Shown one piece after another: positions 37,625 to 46,065 of a stretch of DNA of 49,291 bases. The position numbers were made by a program, and so were the translations under genes. The notes beneath the pieces are model-generated. The model was not told where the DNA came from. It did not search any database and was given only the letters and a program-made list of their open reading frames with translations. The number at the start of each line of letters is the position of its first letter. Position 1 is the stretch's first letter. The DNA lies in contig CAZJFS010000009.1 in NCBI GenBank assembly GCA_964545075.1, forward strand, positions 1 through 49,291. The letters run 5' to 3'. This DNA comes from DAOPXV01 sp035352535. Lineage in GTDB: Bacteria > Muiribacteriota > UBA9980.

Positions 37625-37690
37625 CTATTTTTTCTTCGTGTCTTTTTTAGGGGCTTCTTTTTTCGAGCTGCATCCACAGGATTTACACAT
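37625..37690 (-). CDS. 21-residue Cys-rich peptide
   Basis: ATG at 37690-37688 and TAG at 37627-37625 on the reverse strand. The product starts MCKSCGCSSKKEA and ends in a Lys-rich tail (KKDTKKK), so it has a CxxCxC metal-binding-like motif on a basic peptide. The ribosome site is the strongest in the window, GGGAGGTG (37704-37697), six bases from the ATG. A possible promoter has TATAAT at 37738-37733 with TTTAAA 17 bp upstream. Function is unknown. A small metal carrier or a processed peptide is possible; the ribosome site is the main reason to call it real. Confidence 0.65.
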   Translation of the reverse strand: MCKSCGCSSKKEAPKKDTKKK

Positions 37691-38002
37691 AATTAACACC
37701 TCCCTGAGCTACTCATAATTTTACTTTACTCCATTATATTAAAAAAGTCAAGTTTTTTAAAGACGAGCCCCGTTCAAATACGATAACCGCTGGCGGAGCG
37801 CAATCATCCGACGGACCGCGACCCGTCTTCAGGCGCTTGAACCCGGCCGCTATTATCGTTATCATAAAACAATTAAATATTGACAAAGCCTTCGTCAATT
37901 ATATATAATCTATATGTAGCCCGCATGAACGAGAGAACGGGGTTCTCCAAAAAAACACATGAAAGCCTGTTTATTAATTAACGATAATTTTAAGGAGCAT
38001 TT
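37691..38002. other. Divergent intergenic region before the PilP-like gene
   Basis: 312 bp with no gene longer than the mini-gene just left of it. It holds the mini-gene's ribosome site and possible promoter (to about 37765), the forward promoter at 37880-37909, and a small leader hairpin GAGAAC/GTTCTC (about 37932-37946). The middle (37770-37870) is GC-richer and has no feature I recognise. Confidence 0.5.
37880..37909 (+). promoter_or_regulatory. Sigma70-type promoter for the PilP-like gene
   Basis: Perfect TTGACA (37880-37885) and TATAAT (37904-37909) with an 18 bp spacer; the leader is about 85 nt. Confidence 0.7.
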
Positions 38003-38485
38003 ATGAAAAAAAGAAAGATGGTCTTAACTTTGGTTCTTTCCGCTTTTTTATGTTTTTCCGCGTATCCGGTTTCAGCTCAAAGCCAGCCTTCCGATGACCA
38101 ACGCCCCTCGGCCGATTCACTGAAAGCGGCCGTTCCGGCGAACGAGACCGAAAAAGACTTCGAGCCTAAAGTGAAGGACAAAGACCCGTTCAAAACTCTC
38201 GTCGTGCCGCCGCCGGCTGTAAAAGATCCTGAAATAAACATCGATCGCCGCGAAAAAAAAGACGAACCGCCGCCCGTCCAGCCGCTTCCGCTGAAAGTCA
38301 CCTTCATCGTCGGCACCGACATCAGAAGATTCGCCGTAATATCGTTTAATGATAAATATTACGAAATGGCCAACGGAGAAGAAGCGGAATCAGGTCTTTT
38401 CAAGGTCATCGAAATCATGGACCGCGGCGTAAAAATCTGGGATTCGAAAATTTTAAAAGAACGCGTGATCGCCTTAAACGAATAA
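38003..38485 (+). CDS. Periplasmic protein with PilP/GspC-like C-terminal domain
   Basis: 160 residues with a signal peptide (1-25, ending PVSA) and a Pro/Asp-rich disordered middle (26-95). The last 60 residues look like the small beta domain of PilP or GspC: VTFIVGTDIRRFAVISFNDKYYEMANGE, then FKVIEIMDRGVKIW and ERVIAL. In type IV pilus and type II secretion systems this domain links inner-membrane parts to the secretin. There is no secretin or pilM-N-O gene in the window, so this is by resemblance only. TAAGGAG precedes the ATG. It converges with the next gene, nine bases apart. Confidence 0.55.
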   Translation: MKKRKMVLTLVLSAFLCFSAYPVSAQSQPSDDQRPSADSLKAAVPANETEKDFEPKVKDKDPFKTLVVPPPAVKDPEINIDRREKKDEPPPVQPLPLKVTFIVGTDIRRFAVISFNDKYYEMANGEEAESGLFKVIEIMDRGVKIWDSKILKERVIALNE

Positions 38486-38494
38486 ACTGCTATA

Positions 38495-39862
38495 TTATTT
38501 ATCAGAGCCGGCATGCACCGGACATTTGACCGATATCTTCCCTTTTTCATCGACGGATATCTCAAATTTATCGCCGGCCGGGCATTTATAAAAATTATTT
38601 ATAAAGCCTTCGGTATATAATACCTCTTCCGAAACGGAAGTTCTGGCGTCCTTATGTTTCGCGAGATAAATAAGCGCCGCGTTTTCAAGTATCTTTTCAT
38701 ATTTTTTGCATGTGATCGCGGGCGAGATGAAATATTCGAATATCGCGCCCCACGAATTCGGATGGCTGATTACGACAGAATATATCGATTTTAGAATATT
38801 TTCTTTAAAATTCACGCTTACGAATATGTCGCGGTCGGATGTTTTAAAATTTCCGTTTTTGTTAAATTCCACGGTCAGGTTCAAAAGTCTTCTGGTAAAA
38901 GCCAGTTCCCCCGCCATCATCTTTTGTTCGCGCTTGTTTTTACTTTCGGCCTCTATAAGGTCCACTTCTCCGAGCGCTTCGACGGTTTCCCCCGCGGAGC
39001 GCTGAAACTGTTCCGCGAGTTCGTTTGAAAGTTTTAACGCGGTTTCCGATGAATCCTGGTTTAAGATGATCTCCACCTTTTTTTCCGAAAACGTAAAATA
39101 AAGCATTTTTGTCGCCAAAAGTCCATTTTTATATGTTATATCATGTTCCGCCAGCGCTTTTTTTAAAAACTCGCTCCCGATAGCGCCGGTTGCGGCGCAA
39201 TTTTTAAGTTTGGATTTAGATATCGCGCTTTCGCATTTCAAGGCGAATTCTGAATCGTCATAGAGCGAGCCTTTCCCGGTTTTAACTATTTCAACGACCT
39301 TTTTAAGGCTCGCGGCCGTACCGAATATAACGCGGCCGTTACATATCAATCCAGCGAGGTTATAATATCTGAAAGCCTGATACCCTTCGTGTTCGCCTAT
39401 TTTAACTTCCGGATAATTTTTGATGGTCTCCAGCATTTCCTTAAAATCAATATCGCCGCCAGCGACGCATATAAAATTAAACGTCTGATCTTTTGATTTT
39501 TCGGGTGAAAATGTGATATCGAGCGTTTTGACATTCCCCGAATTTTTCTTTCCGAATATAATATTTATACATTCACTGAAGGATTTTTCGGAAACTTCGG
39601 CTAAAAACGCCTGAACGTTGACGCGCGCGACGAACTGGAATTCGGCGGGAATGAACTTTAAAAATTCAAGTTCTTTATTTTTTTTCTCGTTCGATTTTTT
39701 AACTTCAGCATTCTTCTTTTCTTCGCTATTTTTAGTTTTATCTTTACTTTTGTTTTCGGCGGCCGGAGTTTTTTTGGCCTGTTGCGCCGCGCGCGCGGGA
39801 CCGGCCGCCGGAAGCATCGTTAGAACAGCTATCATAAAAATAATTATCGATCTTTTAAACAA
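38495..39862 (-). CDS. Exported protein of unknown function with CPxG...CPVH tail
   Basis: 455 residues from a TTG start (39862). Residues 1-25 form a signal peptide (IIIFMIAVLTML, ending ARAA). A strongly charged Lys/Glu/Asn linker (26-65) follows. The body (about 70-410) begins FIPAEFQFVARVNVQAFL and has alternating beta/alpha patterns reminiscent of DUF3352-type proteins; I am not sure of the family. The C-terminus is Cys427-Pro-Ala-Gly ... Cys447-Pro-Val-His450, the same tail plan as in the 28636 gene. Probably periplasmic. Downstream it meets the PilP-like gene tail to tail. Confidence 0.65.
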   Translation of the reverse strand: MFKRSIIIFMIAVLTMLPAAGPARAAQQAKKTPAAENKSKDKTKNSEEKKNAEVKKSNEKKNKELEFLKFIPAEFQFVARVNVQAFLAEVSEKSFSECINIIFGKKNSGNVKTLDITFSPEKSKDQTFNFICVAGGDIDFKEMLETIKNYPEVKIGEHEGYQAFRYYNLAGLICNGRVIFGTAASLKKVVEIVKTGKGSLYDDSEFALKCESAISKSKLKNCAATGAIGSEFLKKALAEHDITYKNGLLATKMLYFTFSEKKVEIILNQDSSETALKLSNELAEQFQRSAGETVEALGEVDLIEAESKNKREQKMMAGELAFTRRLLNLTVEFNKNGNFKTSDRDIFVSVNFKENILKSIYSVVISHPNSWGAIFEYFISPAITCKKYEKILENAALIYLAKHKDARTSVSEEVLYTEGFINNFYKCPAGDKFEISVDEKGKISVKCPVHAGSDK

Positions 39863-39959
39863 AGCCTGATCCCGCCTTTTAAATTTTCTCGTTTTTTTTA
39901 GCGTGAGAATTATAACCTAATTTCTAAAAATAATCAATGGCCGGCCCCGTGCCATGCGC

Positions 39960-40008
39960 AAAAAAGAAGGTCCTTCGAACTCGATAAGAGCGGAGGACCT
40001 TCTTTTTT
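39960..40008. terminator. Strong bidirectional intrinsic terminator
   Basis: AAAAAAGAAGGTCCT (39960-39974) pairs perfectly with 39994-40008, a 15-bp stem with a 19-nt loop and flanking A and T tracts. It lies just downstream of the FecR-domain gene (reverse strand). Confidence 0.85.
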
Positions 40009-40038
40009 TATTCCTGGATTTATTCAGCTATGTTTTTA

Positions 40039-40833
40039 TTATTCTGATATGTTTTCGATCGCTTTCATGTCCGAGAAATTTTTGTAGGTGTTGTAAGCTT
40101 CGGATACTTCGGGCAACTTTTTGCGGATCTGAAGTTGTTTTTTCATTTCAGGGTTCGTGCTGGCTTCCTGCTGATCGATTCCGGCGAAAAGAAGGTCGAT
40201 ATACCTTGCGTATGCGCTCTTTTCGTTTGAAGCCTGCCACTCGTTCTCTGAAAATTCGCTGGCGAGTCTTACGTCGAATGTCGAAGGTTCGGATATCGTT
40301 GTGCCTTCTACCTGAGCCTGGAGGCCTTCCGTGAGCATCGTGGATTTATTGGCGGCCTTGGTTTCAACGGTGCCTTTCCATACTTTTACGGCGCCTGTGT
40401 CTTTTTTATTCGTTTTATCAACTTTTACCGAAAAAACGGTTCCGCGAACGCCGGCTACAAAAGTAGGAGCTACGACTTCGAATTTCGATCCGACTTTTAC
40501 GATTCTAAACCATGTCTGACCGTTAAAAAGTTTTACGGTTTCAAGGGCGAATTCGAGTTCACTGTTGGGGCCGACCCTTAAAATGTTTCCATCGACATAG
40601 CATACTTCGAGTTTTGATCCGTTTCCGAGCTTGATTCTATCAGCGACATTGATTGGTTCACTTGGATTCAATTTTACCCATTCTGTCTGATCCGCCTTGC
40701 AGATCTGGGCTTCACCACTAATAAGAGATACTTTACCTACAATTATATCATCTTTCGAAAAAGCGAAATTAGAGTTCAAAGAACAAATCAATATAGCCAT
40801 ACAAACCAGGATGGCGATTCTTTGTAATTTCAC
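40039..40833 (-). CDS. Exported FecR-domain protein
   Basis: 264 residues from a GTG at 40833. I chose it because TAGGGGGTG sits directly upstream and the product then begins with a normal signal peptide (MKLQRIAILVCMAILICSL, ending NFAFS). The frame stays open to an ATG at 40866 (AGGAAAG upstream) and a GTG at 40887. The FecR domain (about 30-180) is clear: GEAQI, DRIKLGNGSKLEV, GPNSELEF, FEVVAPTFVAGVRGTVFSVKV. The rest is helical and polar. FecR itself senses from the periplasm, but many exported FecR-domain proteins without a sigma partner are structural or polysaccharide-related. No sigma factor lies nearby. Confidence 0.82.
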   Translation of the reverse strand: MKLQRIAILVCMAILICSLNSNFAFSKDDIIVGKVSLISGEAQICKADQTEWVKLNPSEPINVADRIKLGNGSKLEVCYVDGNILRVGPNSELEFALETVKLFNGQTWFRIVKVGSKFEVVAPTFVAGVRGTVFSVKVDKTNKKDTGAVKVWKGTVETKAANKSTMLTEGLQAQVEGTTISEPSTFDVRLASEFSENEWQASNEKSAYARYIDLLFAGIDQQEASTNPEMKKQLQIRKKLPEVSEAYNTYKNFSDMKAIENISE

Positions 40834-41005
40834 TACTACACCCCCTATACTAAATTTAGATTTCATTGTCTCTTTCTTTCCTGACACAACTTTGCCGGCG
40901 GCCGCTAATGAGGCGAGCGCCAGAATGTCATGAAAGAACTACGGACACAACGGCATTTCTGCCGGTCACAACAAAAAATAATAATAATTTCATGCTGTTG
41001 AATAA

Positions 41006-41034
41006 ATTATACAATACAAAGTAAGTTTTGTCAA
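41006..41034 (-). promoter_or_regulatory. Perfect-consensus sigma70 promoter for the FecR gene
   Basis: TTGACA (41034-41029), a 17 bp spacer and TATAAT (41011-41006) on the reverse strand: all 12 consensus bases and the ideal spacing. This predicts very strong transcription. Confidence 0.8.
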
Positions 41035-41085
41035 ATTTCAGGCCGAAAAAACTCCGTTTTGAATTCTTCTAAACGCATTATTTTC

Positions 41086-41114
41086 TTGCAATTTTCATGA
41101 ATTTCTGATAAATT
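41086..41114 (+). promoter_or_regulatory. Probable promoter for the Ig/Kelch repeat protein
   Basis: TTGCAA (41086-41091), a 17 bp spacer and TAAATT (41109-41114), 55 bp before the ATG, with AAAGGAAAT as ribosome site (about 41157-41165). Confidence 0.5.
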
Positions 41115-41169
41115 GAAATTAATTTATCGCCCGCCTGATTTCAGGGCACAAAAATGAAAGGAAATTAAA

Positions 41170-44100
41170 ATGTTAAATATATCCCGGAATTCTTTGCCCG
41201 CCTCGACTCTCAATAATAATAACGAGAGTTTTTGGGTCGGCTTTATACCGGCCCTGATAATAATATTATTTATAAATATATCACTCTTACATCCAGCGGT
41301 TCTCAACCGGGCATCCGGACAGGAAAAAGTTGCGCAACCCGCCGGAGCTGAAATAAAACCGCTGCCGAAAGTCAGGCCAAACGATAATGCGAAACCGGAA
41401 AACGAAATAAAAGCCGGCACAACTGAAAATCAATTAAATAAAAAAAAGGCTGAAGATGATAACAAGGCACGGGTCGAATCAAAAAAGATAACGGAACTCA
41501 ACAATAAGAATGCTGAAAAATTAAAAAAAGAAAAAGCGGCGGCTGAAAAAAAGGCTGAAAAACTTAAAAAAGACGAGGCAATAAAAAAAGAGAAAGAAGA
41601 AAACAAAAAAAAGGCGGCAAAAAAACTCGCCAAAAATAATGCGGCAATAGCGGGCGTCATATTCGACGACTCATACCGGAACCGTTTCTTCCACATACCG
41701 GCTCTGAAAGACCTCCTTTTAAATCGGACCTGCGAGGTATCCGTCTTCGTGAAAGGCCGAAAATTCTCAACCGGCACGGACCAGAGCGGATTTTTTTGCG
41801 TGGATATGGCGCTGACGGAAGAAAAGTGCGCGGCAATAATCGAAATCAAAAGCCCTGATAATTCAAAAGCGGGCAATTTTAAAATAGAAACGGCCGAGAT
41901 CTCCATAAAAAAAGGAAAAATCAATCTCGTCAAAATATATGCCGGCGCCGATTCGAAATTTAAATTTCTGACGAAAGAAGGCGCATCCTATAAGCAGGAG
42001 ACGGACCTCGCAAAAGTTAAAGAAAACGTCCGAAAACAAATGAAAAAAGCCGAAAAAGGCGCGCGAAGCCTTTCATCGATCATTGGAAAAGTCGCAAACT
42101 CACACGCCGGCGGAGTAACTTTGATCAGGACGGGATTCTTCTTCGAAATGCCAAAGATGAAAACTGACGCAAATGGTCGGGATAAAGATCTGGAAATAAA
42201 CGCAAAAAAAACCGCGGACAAAACCATAAACGATTTTGCCGATATCAAACTGCTCTTAATCCCCGGAAATAAAACCGCTAAGGCCGGCGGCGACGGGTCC
42301 TTCACATTCAAGGGACCTCTTACGAGCGATAGATACATGCTGACTGCGGCGGTTGAGAACGGGCCAAAAAAAGAAAAGATCATAAACATATCAACGGACG
42401 ATTACGGATATTCGCTCAACGGCATTTTAATGAAACTCAACACGCCGCCCGAGACGGCGATCACTCAAATTTCCGGAACGTCCGGCGAGATCCTTATAAA
42501 ATACGACCTTTTTGACATCGACAGCGACGAATGCGCGATCGAACTCAATTACTCGACCGACGGCGGCGCCACTTATCGCAAAACCTCCGCGATCTCCGGC
42601 GACGTTGTACACGCAGGCACGGGGAAAAACAAGATCATACGCTGGAACTCCCGCGCCGATATAAAAAACGGATGTTTTCCAAACGCCACAGTGAAACTTG
42701 TTTCATACGACGGATTTGAAAAAAGCGCGCCCGCCGTCTCCGCTAAATTCTTCTTAAATAACAACCACTCTCCTATAATATCCAACGTTTCCGTTTCAGA
42801 ATCGTCGGGCGAGGTCTCGGTCAAATGCGATCTCACCGACGAAGACGGCGATCCCTGCAAGATCGATGTTTATTATTCGATCGATCTCGGAAAGAACTAC
42901 AAAAAAACCGAAAATGTGACCGGCGACATTTTAAAAATAACGCCCGGCAGGGAAAAAATGATCAAATGGAGCTCGGCAAAAGACTGCGCCGAAAATATTA
43001 AAACCGGCCGCCTGCGCCTTTCGCCTAACGACGGCATCGACGCCGGGCAGTCAGGATATTCGGCCGTTATCGAACTTAAGAATAACCACTTTCGCCCCGC
43101 CGTCTCAAACATCGACATCATAGGCGATTCAAACGAGATCAAGGTAAAATACGATCTCGATGATAAAGAAAATAACGCCTGCACCGTCGAAATATTATAT
43201 TCGACCGACGGCGGCAAAAGTTTCACGAAACCGAATAACGCCTCGGGCAATCTCAAGGGCATCGTTCCGGGCCGCGGTAAAACGATATTCTGGTACTCGC
43301 GCTTCGACTTTACCGATAACAGGCCGGAAGTCATTGTCAGACTCGTCCCGGCCGACGCCGCCGGATCAGGACGCGAAGCTTCCTCGAAAATCTTTCCGGT
43401 TTATAACAACCTCCCGCCCGTAGTTACAAACATTAATTATTCCGGCGCCTCTGACGAAATCATATTAAAATACGATCTTTCCGACGCCGAAAAAGACAAC
43501 GCCACGATCGAAGTTTATTTTTCAATCGATAACGGCGCCACTTTCACCAAAACAGAACACATAAAAGGCGATATGATCAATATAACCCCCGAAACCAACC
43601 GCGTCATAAAATGGAGCTCGCGCGCGGACGTAGCCGGAAATGCTCAATATACCAGAATCAAGATCGTTCCTTACAGCGCAATTTCGGCCGGATCTCCCGT
43701 CGTTTCCTCGCCTTTCTACCTTAAAAACAACCGCGCCCCCGCCGTCTTTAACGTCGAAACATCCGGCGCGTCCAACGAAATCACGCTCGCATTCGACCTC
43801 GAAGACCCCGACGATAACGAATGCTTCATGGAACTATATTATTCACTCGACGATGGAGAAAACTATGTCAGGACCGCTCATATCGATTGCCGTGAAGACG
43901 CCGCCTCATCCCCCAGACCCGGCCGCGAAAAAACTCTGAAACCGGGACTGCGTCGAATTATTAAATGGAAATCGCAATTTGATTTTAAAACCAACCAGCC
44001 TAAGGTTAAACTCAAAATAATTGCAAACGACGGCTTCGAATACGGCGCCCCTGCCTTCTCCGGCACCATCCTCGTCGGCAACCGCCAGCTGCCCGTCATC

Positions 44101-45966
44101 TCAAACGTCACGGCCGCCGGCTCATCAAATGAGATCGTCATTAAATACGATCTCGAAGATAAAGAAAACGGAACCAATTCCATAAGGGTCTGGTACTCGC
44201 CCGATAACGGCGCGAATTATGTCAAAACAGTCAATGTCACGGGCGATATCGATAAGATGACCTCAGGCCGCGCTAAAACAATCCTCTGGTACTCGAAAAA
44301 AGACTTCAATACGAAATACGATAACGTCATCGTCAGAGTCACGCCCAACGACGGCAATATCAATGGCATCGACGGCTTCACAAAACCATTTCCGGTCAAC
44401 AACAACAATCGCCCAGCCATTTCAAACGCAATGCTTACCGGCGCATCAGGCGATATCGCCATTAAATATGACCTCGCCGATATCGATAAAAACAACTGTA
44501 CCATTGAGGTCCTCTATTCGGTCGACTCCGGCAAGACCTTCACCAAAACGGAAAATCTGACCGGCGATATCAAAAACATTCAGCCCGGCGCCTCGCACTT
44601 AGTGACCTGGAACTCCGCCGCCGATATCAACGATAAAAAAGACGCAGTCATCATCAAGCTCATTCCTGAAGACGGCGTCGAATACGGCGAGCCTTTCTCT
44701 CTCCCGGCATTAACCCTCGATAACAGCCGTTTTGCTTCCGTCTCAAACGTCGTCATCGGCGATATCTCAGCCAACGGCCTCGTCAAGATCAATTATAACC
44801 TCGAAGCGTATAATAACGAAGCCACAAGCGTCGAAGTTTATTTCTCTTTTGACGCCGGCCGGACCTTTGAGCGCACCTTCAATATTAGCGGCGACACCGC
44901 CGGCGTCCCGGTCGGCAGGAACCGCAAAATGCAATGGGATTCCATTCTCGACACAATGTCCGACCACGCCGGCGCGATCATCAAAATAATCCCGTATAAC
45001 TCCATCGGCCGCGGATGCCCTGATAAATCAAAAAGATTCAACATTTCCAACGCTCCGGACGTTCTCTCGGCTTCGACCGGCGAATCCGGCGATCTGACGG
45101 CGGCGGCATCCACGGCTTACTCCGCGCGCGCCTCGCACGTCGCCCTCTCATTCAAAAATAAGATCTGGATCATCGGCGGATGGGCCGGCAACCCCAACTT
45201 TAAAAGCGAACTATTCTCTTCCCCGGACGGCGCCAATTGGGCCTCTGAATCCGGCATCGCCTTCGCCGCCAGGCATTCCCACGCCGGTCTCGTTTATAAA
45301 GATCGAATGTGGATCATCGGCGGATTCAACGGCACCGCTAAAAACGACGTCTGGTCATCCGCCGACGGCGCCAATTGGATAGAAAACACAAAAGATTCAA
45401 CTGAAAGCGTGAGATTTACGCCGCGCACATCTCACGCCGCCGTCGTCTTTAAAAATCGAATGTGGGTTATCGGCGGATTCGGCGCAGGTTATAAAAACGA
45501 TATATGGTTCTCATACGACGGCGCCAATTGGGCCGAAGCCACCTCGGAAACAGCTTTCACGCCGCGCACCGGCCACGCGGTTTTCGTTTTCAACGATAAA
45601 CTCTATATCGTCGGCGGCTACGATGGAACCAAATACTTAAACGATATATGGTCATCCGCCAACGGCACCGACTGGCAGAAACTTCCGATAAATTCGCCCT
45701 TCGAGCCAAGACAGCACCATGCCGTCATCGTCATGGATAAAAAGCTCTGGCTTATCGGCGGCGATAACGACGACACCTTAAACGATATATGGTTCTCCGA
45801 TAACGCTGCGGACTGGCGCAATATTCCATTCGCCAAAAATGACGATAAACGCATTGTCCCCGCCAACGGCCGCGCCTCACTCTTACACAACGGCAGAATA
45901 TTCATAACCGGCGGCTACGACGGCATTAGCTATAGAAACGATACGCTGGTTTTAAAGGTTAAATAA
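41170..45966 (+). CDS. Giant exported protein: Lys/Glu-rich stalk, eight Ig-like repeats, six-bladed Kelch propeller
   Basis: 1598 residues. A hydrophobic segment at about 22-42 is a signal peptide or anchor. Residues 80-160 are almost only Lys, Glu, Ala and Asn, a likely coiled-coil stalk. Residues 160-420 look like carboxypeptidase-regulatory/Ig domains. Residues 424-1295 are eight diverged repeats of about 107-115 residues (pattern: SNEI-x-KYDL-D, then IEVYYS-DGG, GD, PG, K-I-W-S). Residues about 1310-1598 are six Kelch blades, each with a WIIGG-like GG turn and a D-x-W-S-S/F turn. The architecture suggests a rod displaying a binding head on the cell surface or in the periplasm. No enzyme motif is seen. 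The ATG has AAAGGAAAT upstream. Confidence 0.85.
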   Translation: MLNISRNSLPASTLNNNNESFWVGFIPALIIILFINISLLHPAVLNRASGQEKVAQPAGAEIKPLPKVRPNDNAKPENEIKAGTTENQLNKKKAEDDNKARVESKKITELNNKNAEKLKKEKAAAEKKAEKLKKDEAIKKEKEENKKKAAKKLAKNNAAIAGVIFDDSYRNRFFHIPALKDLLLNRTCEVSVFVKGRKFSTGTDQSGFFCVDMALTEEKCAAIIEIKSPDNSKAGNFKIETAEISIKKGKINLVKIYAGADSKFKFLTKEGASYKQETDLAKVKENVRKQMKKAEKGARSLSSIIGKVANSHAGGVTLIRTGFFFEMPKMKTDANGRDKDLEINAKKTADKTINDFADIKLLLIPGNKTAKAGGDGSFTFKGPLTSDRYMLTAAVENGPKKEKIINISTDDYGYSLNGILMKLNTPPETAITQISGTSGEILIKYDLFDIDSDECAIELNYSTDGGATYRKTSAISGDVVHAGTGKNKIIRWNSRADIKNGCFPNATVKLVSYDGFEKSAPAVSAKFFLNNNHSPIISNVSVSESSGEVSVKCDLTDEDGDPCKIDVYYSIDLGKNYKKTENVTGDILKITPGREKMIKWSSAKDCAENIKTGRLRLSPNDGIDAGQSGYSAVIELKNNHFRPAVSNIDIIGDSNEIKVKYDLDDKENNACTVEILYSTDGGKSFTKPNNASGNLKGIVPGRGKTIFWYSRFDFTDNRPEVIVRLVPADAAGSGREASSKIFPVYNNLPPVVTNINYSGASDEIILKYDLSDAEKDNATIEVYFSIDNGATFTKTEHIKGDMINITPETNRVIKWSSRADVAGNAQYTRIKIVPYSAISAGSPVVSSPFYLKNNRAPAVFNVETSGASNEITLAFDLEDPDDNECFMELYYSLDDGENYVRTAHIDCREDAASSPRPGREKTLKPGLRRIIKWKSQFDFKTNQPKVKLKIIANDGFEYGAPAFSGTILVGNRQLPVISNVTAAGSSNEIVIKYDLEDKENGTNSIRVWYSPDNGANYVKTVNVTGDIDKMTSGRAKTILWYSKKDFNTKYDNVIVRVTPNDGNINGIDGFTKPFPVNNNNRPAISNAMLTGASGDIAIKYDLADIDKNNCTIEVLYSVDSGKTFTKTENLTGDIKNIQPGASHLVTWNSAADINDKKDAVIIKLIPEDGVEYGEPFSLPALTLDNSRFASVSNVVIGDISANGLVKINYNLEAYNNEATSVEVYFSFDAGRTFERTFNISGDTAGVPVGRNRKMQWDSILDTMSDHAGAIIKIIPYNSIGRGCPDKSKRFNISNAPDVLSASTGESGDLTAAASTAYSARASHVALSFKNKIWIIGGWAGNPNFKSELFSSPDGANWASESGIAFAARHSHAGLVYKDRMWIIGGFNGTAKNDVWSSADGANWIENTKDSTESVRFTPRTSHAAVVFKNRMWVIGGFGAGYKNDIWFSYDGANWAEATSETAFTPRTGHAVFVFNDKLYIVGGYDGTKYLNDIWSSANGTDWQKLPINSPFEPRQHHAVIVMDKKLWLIGGDNDDTLNDIWFSDNAADWRNIPFAKNDDKRIVPANGRASLLHNGRIFITGGYDGISYRNDTLVLKVK
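42439..45056 (+). repeat. Eight tandem Ig-like coding repeats
   Basis: Eight units of about 320-345 bp within the giant protein gene, starting near NTPPETA and ending near FNISNA. Each has the order N-x-x-P-x-x-S/T-N (linker), KYDL-D, YS-DGG, F/Y-x-K/R-T, GD, PGR, K-I-W-x-S, and a closing NDG. The fifth unit carries an insertion of about ten residues at the PG turn. Units differ at the DNA level, so the array is old, not recently amplified. Confidence 0.8.
45100..45960 (+). repeat. Six Kelch repeats (beta-propeller) at the C-terminus
   Basis: Six units of about 140-150 bp. Each blade shows R-x-S/G/H-H-A, a hydrophobic strand, K-x-W-I-I-GG, and ND-x-W-S/F-S-DGA-W. Blade count equals that of a closed six-bladed propeller. 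Confidence 0.8.
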
Positions 45967-45985
45967 GTTTATTCCCTAAGTATGC

Positions 45986-46022
45986 TTTTCCGCTCTTTGC
46001 CATCCAGGCTCAGGGCGGAAAA
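45986..46022. terminator. Possible terminator after the giant repeat gene
   Basis: TTTTCCGCTCT (45986-45996) and AGGGCGGAAAA (46012-46022) form an 11-bp stem (one G-U) with a 15-nt loop, 20 bp after the stop. There is no clear U run after the stem, so it is not canonical. Confidence 0.4.
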
Positions 46023-46030
46023 CGTTAAAT

Positions 46031-46059
46031 TTGACAATTCACATTAATTTTGTTATATT
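46031..46059 (+). promoter_or_regulatory. Sigma70-type promoter of the cyclase gene
   Basis: Perfect TTGACA (46031-46036), a 17 bp spacer and TATATT (46054-46059). The expected transcription start falls at or within a base or two of the ATG at 46066, which would make the mRNA leaderless. Confidence 0.65.
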
Positions 46060-46065
46060 TTTCAC

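Larger units (their letters stand above)
40834..41169. other. Divergent intergenic region with long FecR leader
   Basis: 336 bp between the FecR gene and the giant repeat protein. The reverse strand has a perfect promoter (41006-41034) and a leader of about 165 nt. The leader holds a 5-bp hairpin with a GAAA tetraloop (40951-40964) and three GTTGTG copies (40967-40972, 40946-40951, 40885-40890). The forward strand has a weaker promoter at 41086-41114. Confidence 0.55.

Noticed and set aside
37770..37860. Small RNA gene in the GC-richer stretch before the PilP-like gene
   Set aside because: Only a short GTTCAA/TTGAAC pair was found, and there is no promoter and terminator framing it.
40834..40887. 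FecR start at GTG 40887
   Set aside because: The 18 extra residues push the signal peptide inward, while GTG 40833 has a strong ribosome site; ATG 40866 remains a possible alternative.
40834..40998. c-di-GMP riboswitch in the FecR leader
   Set aside because: A GAAA-capped hairpin and GC-rich stems drew attention because a PilZ protein is nearby, but the conserved GEMM core and receptor elements are not recognisable.
42439..45056. CRISPR-like or recent tandem DNA repeat
   Set aside because: The periodicity is at protein level only; units differ widely in DNA and there are no short identical direct repeats with spacers.
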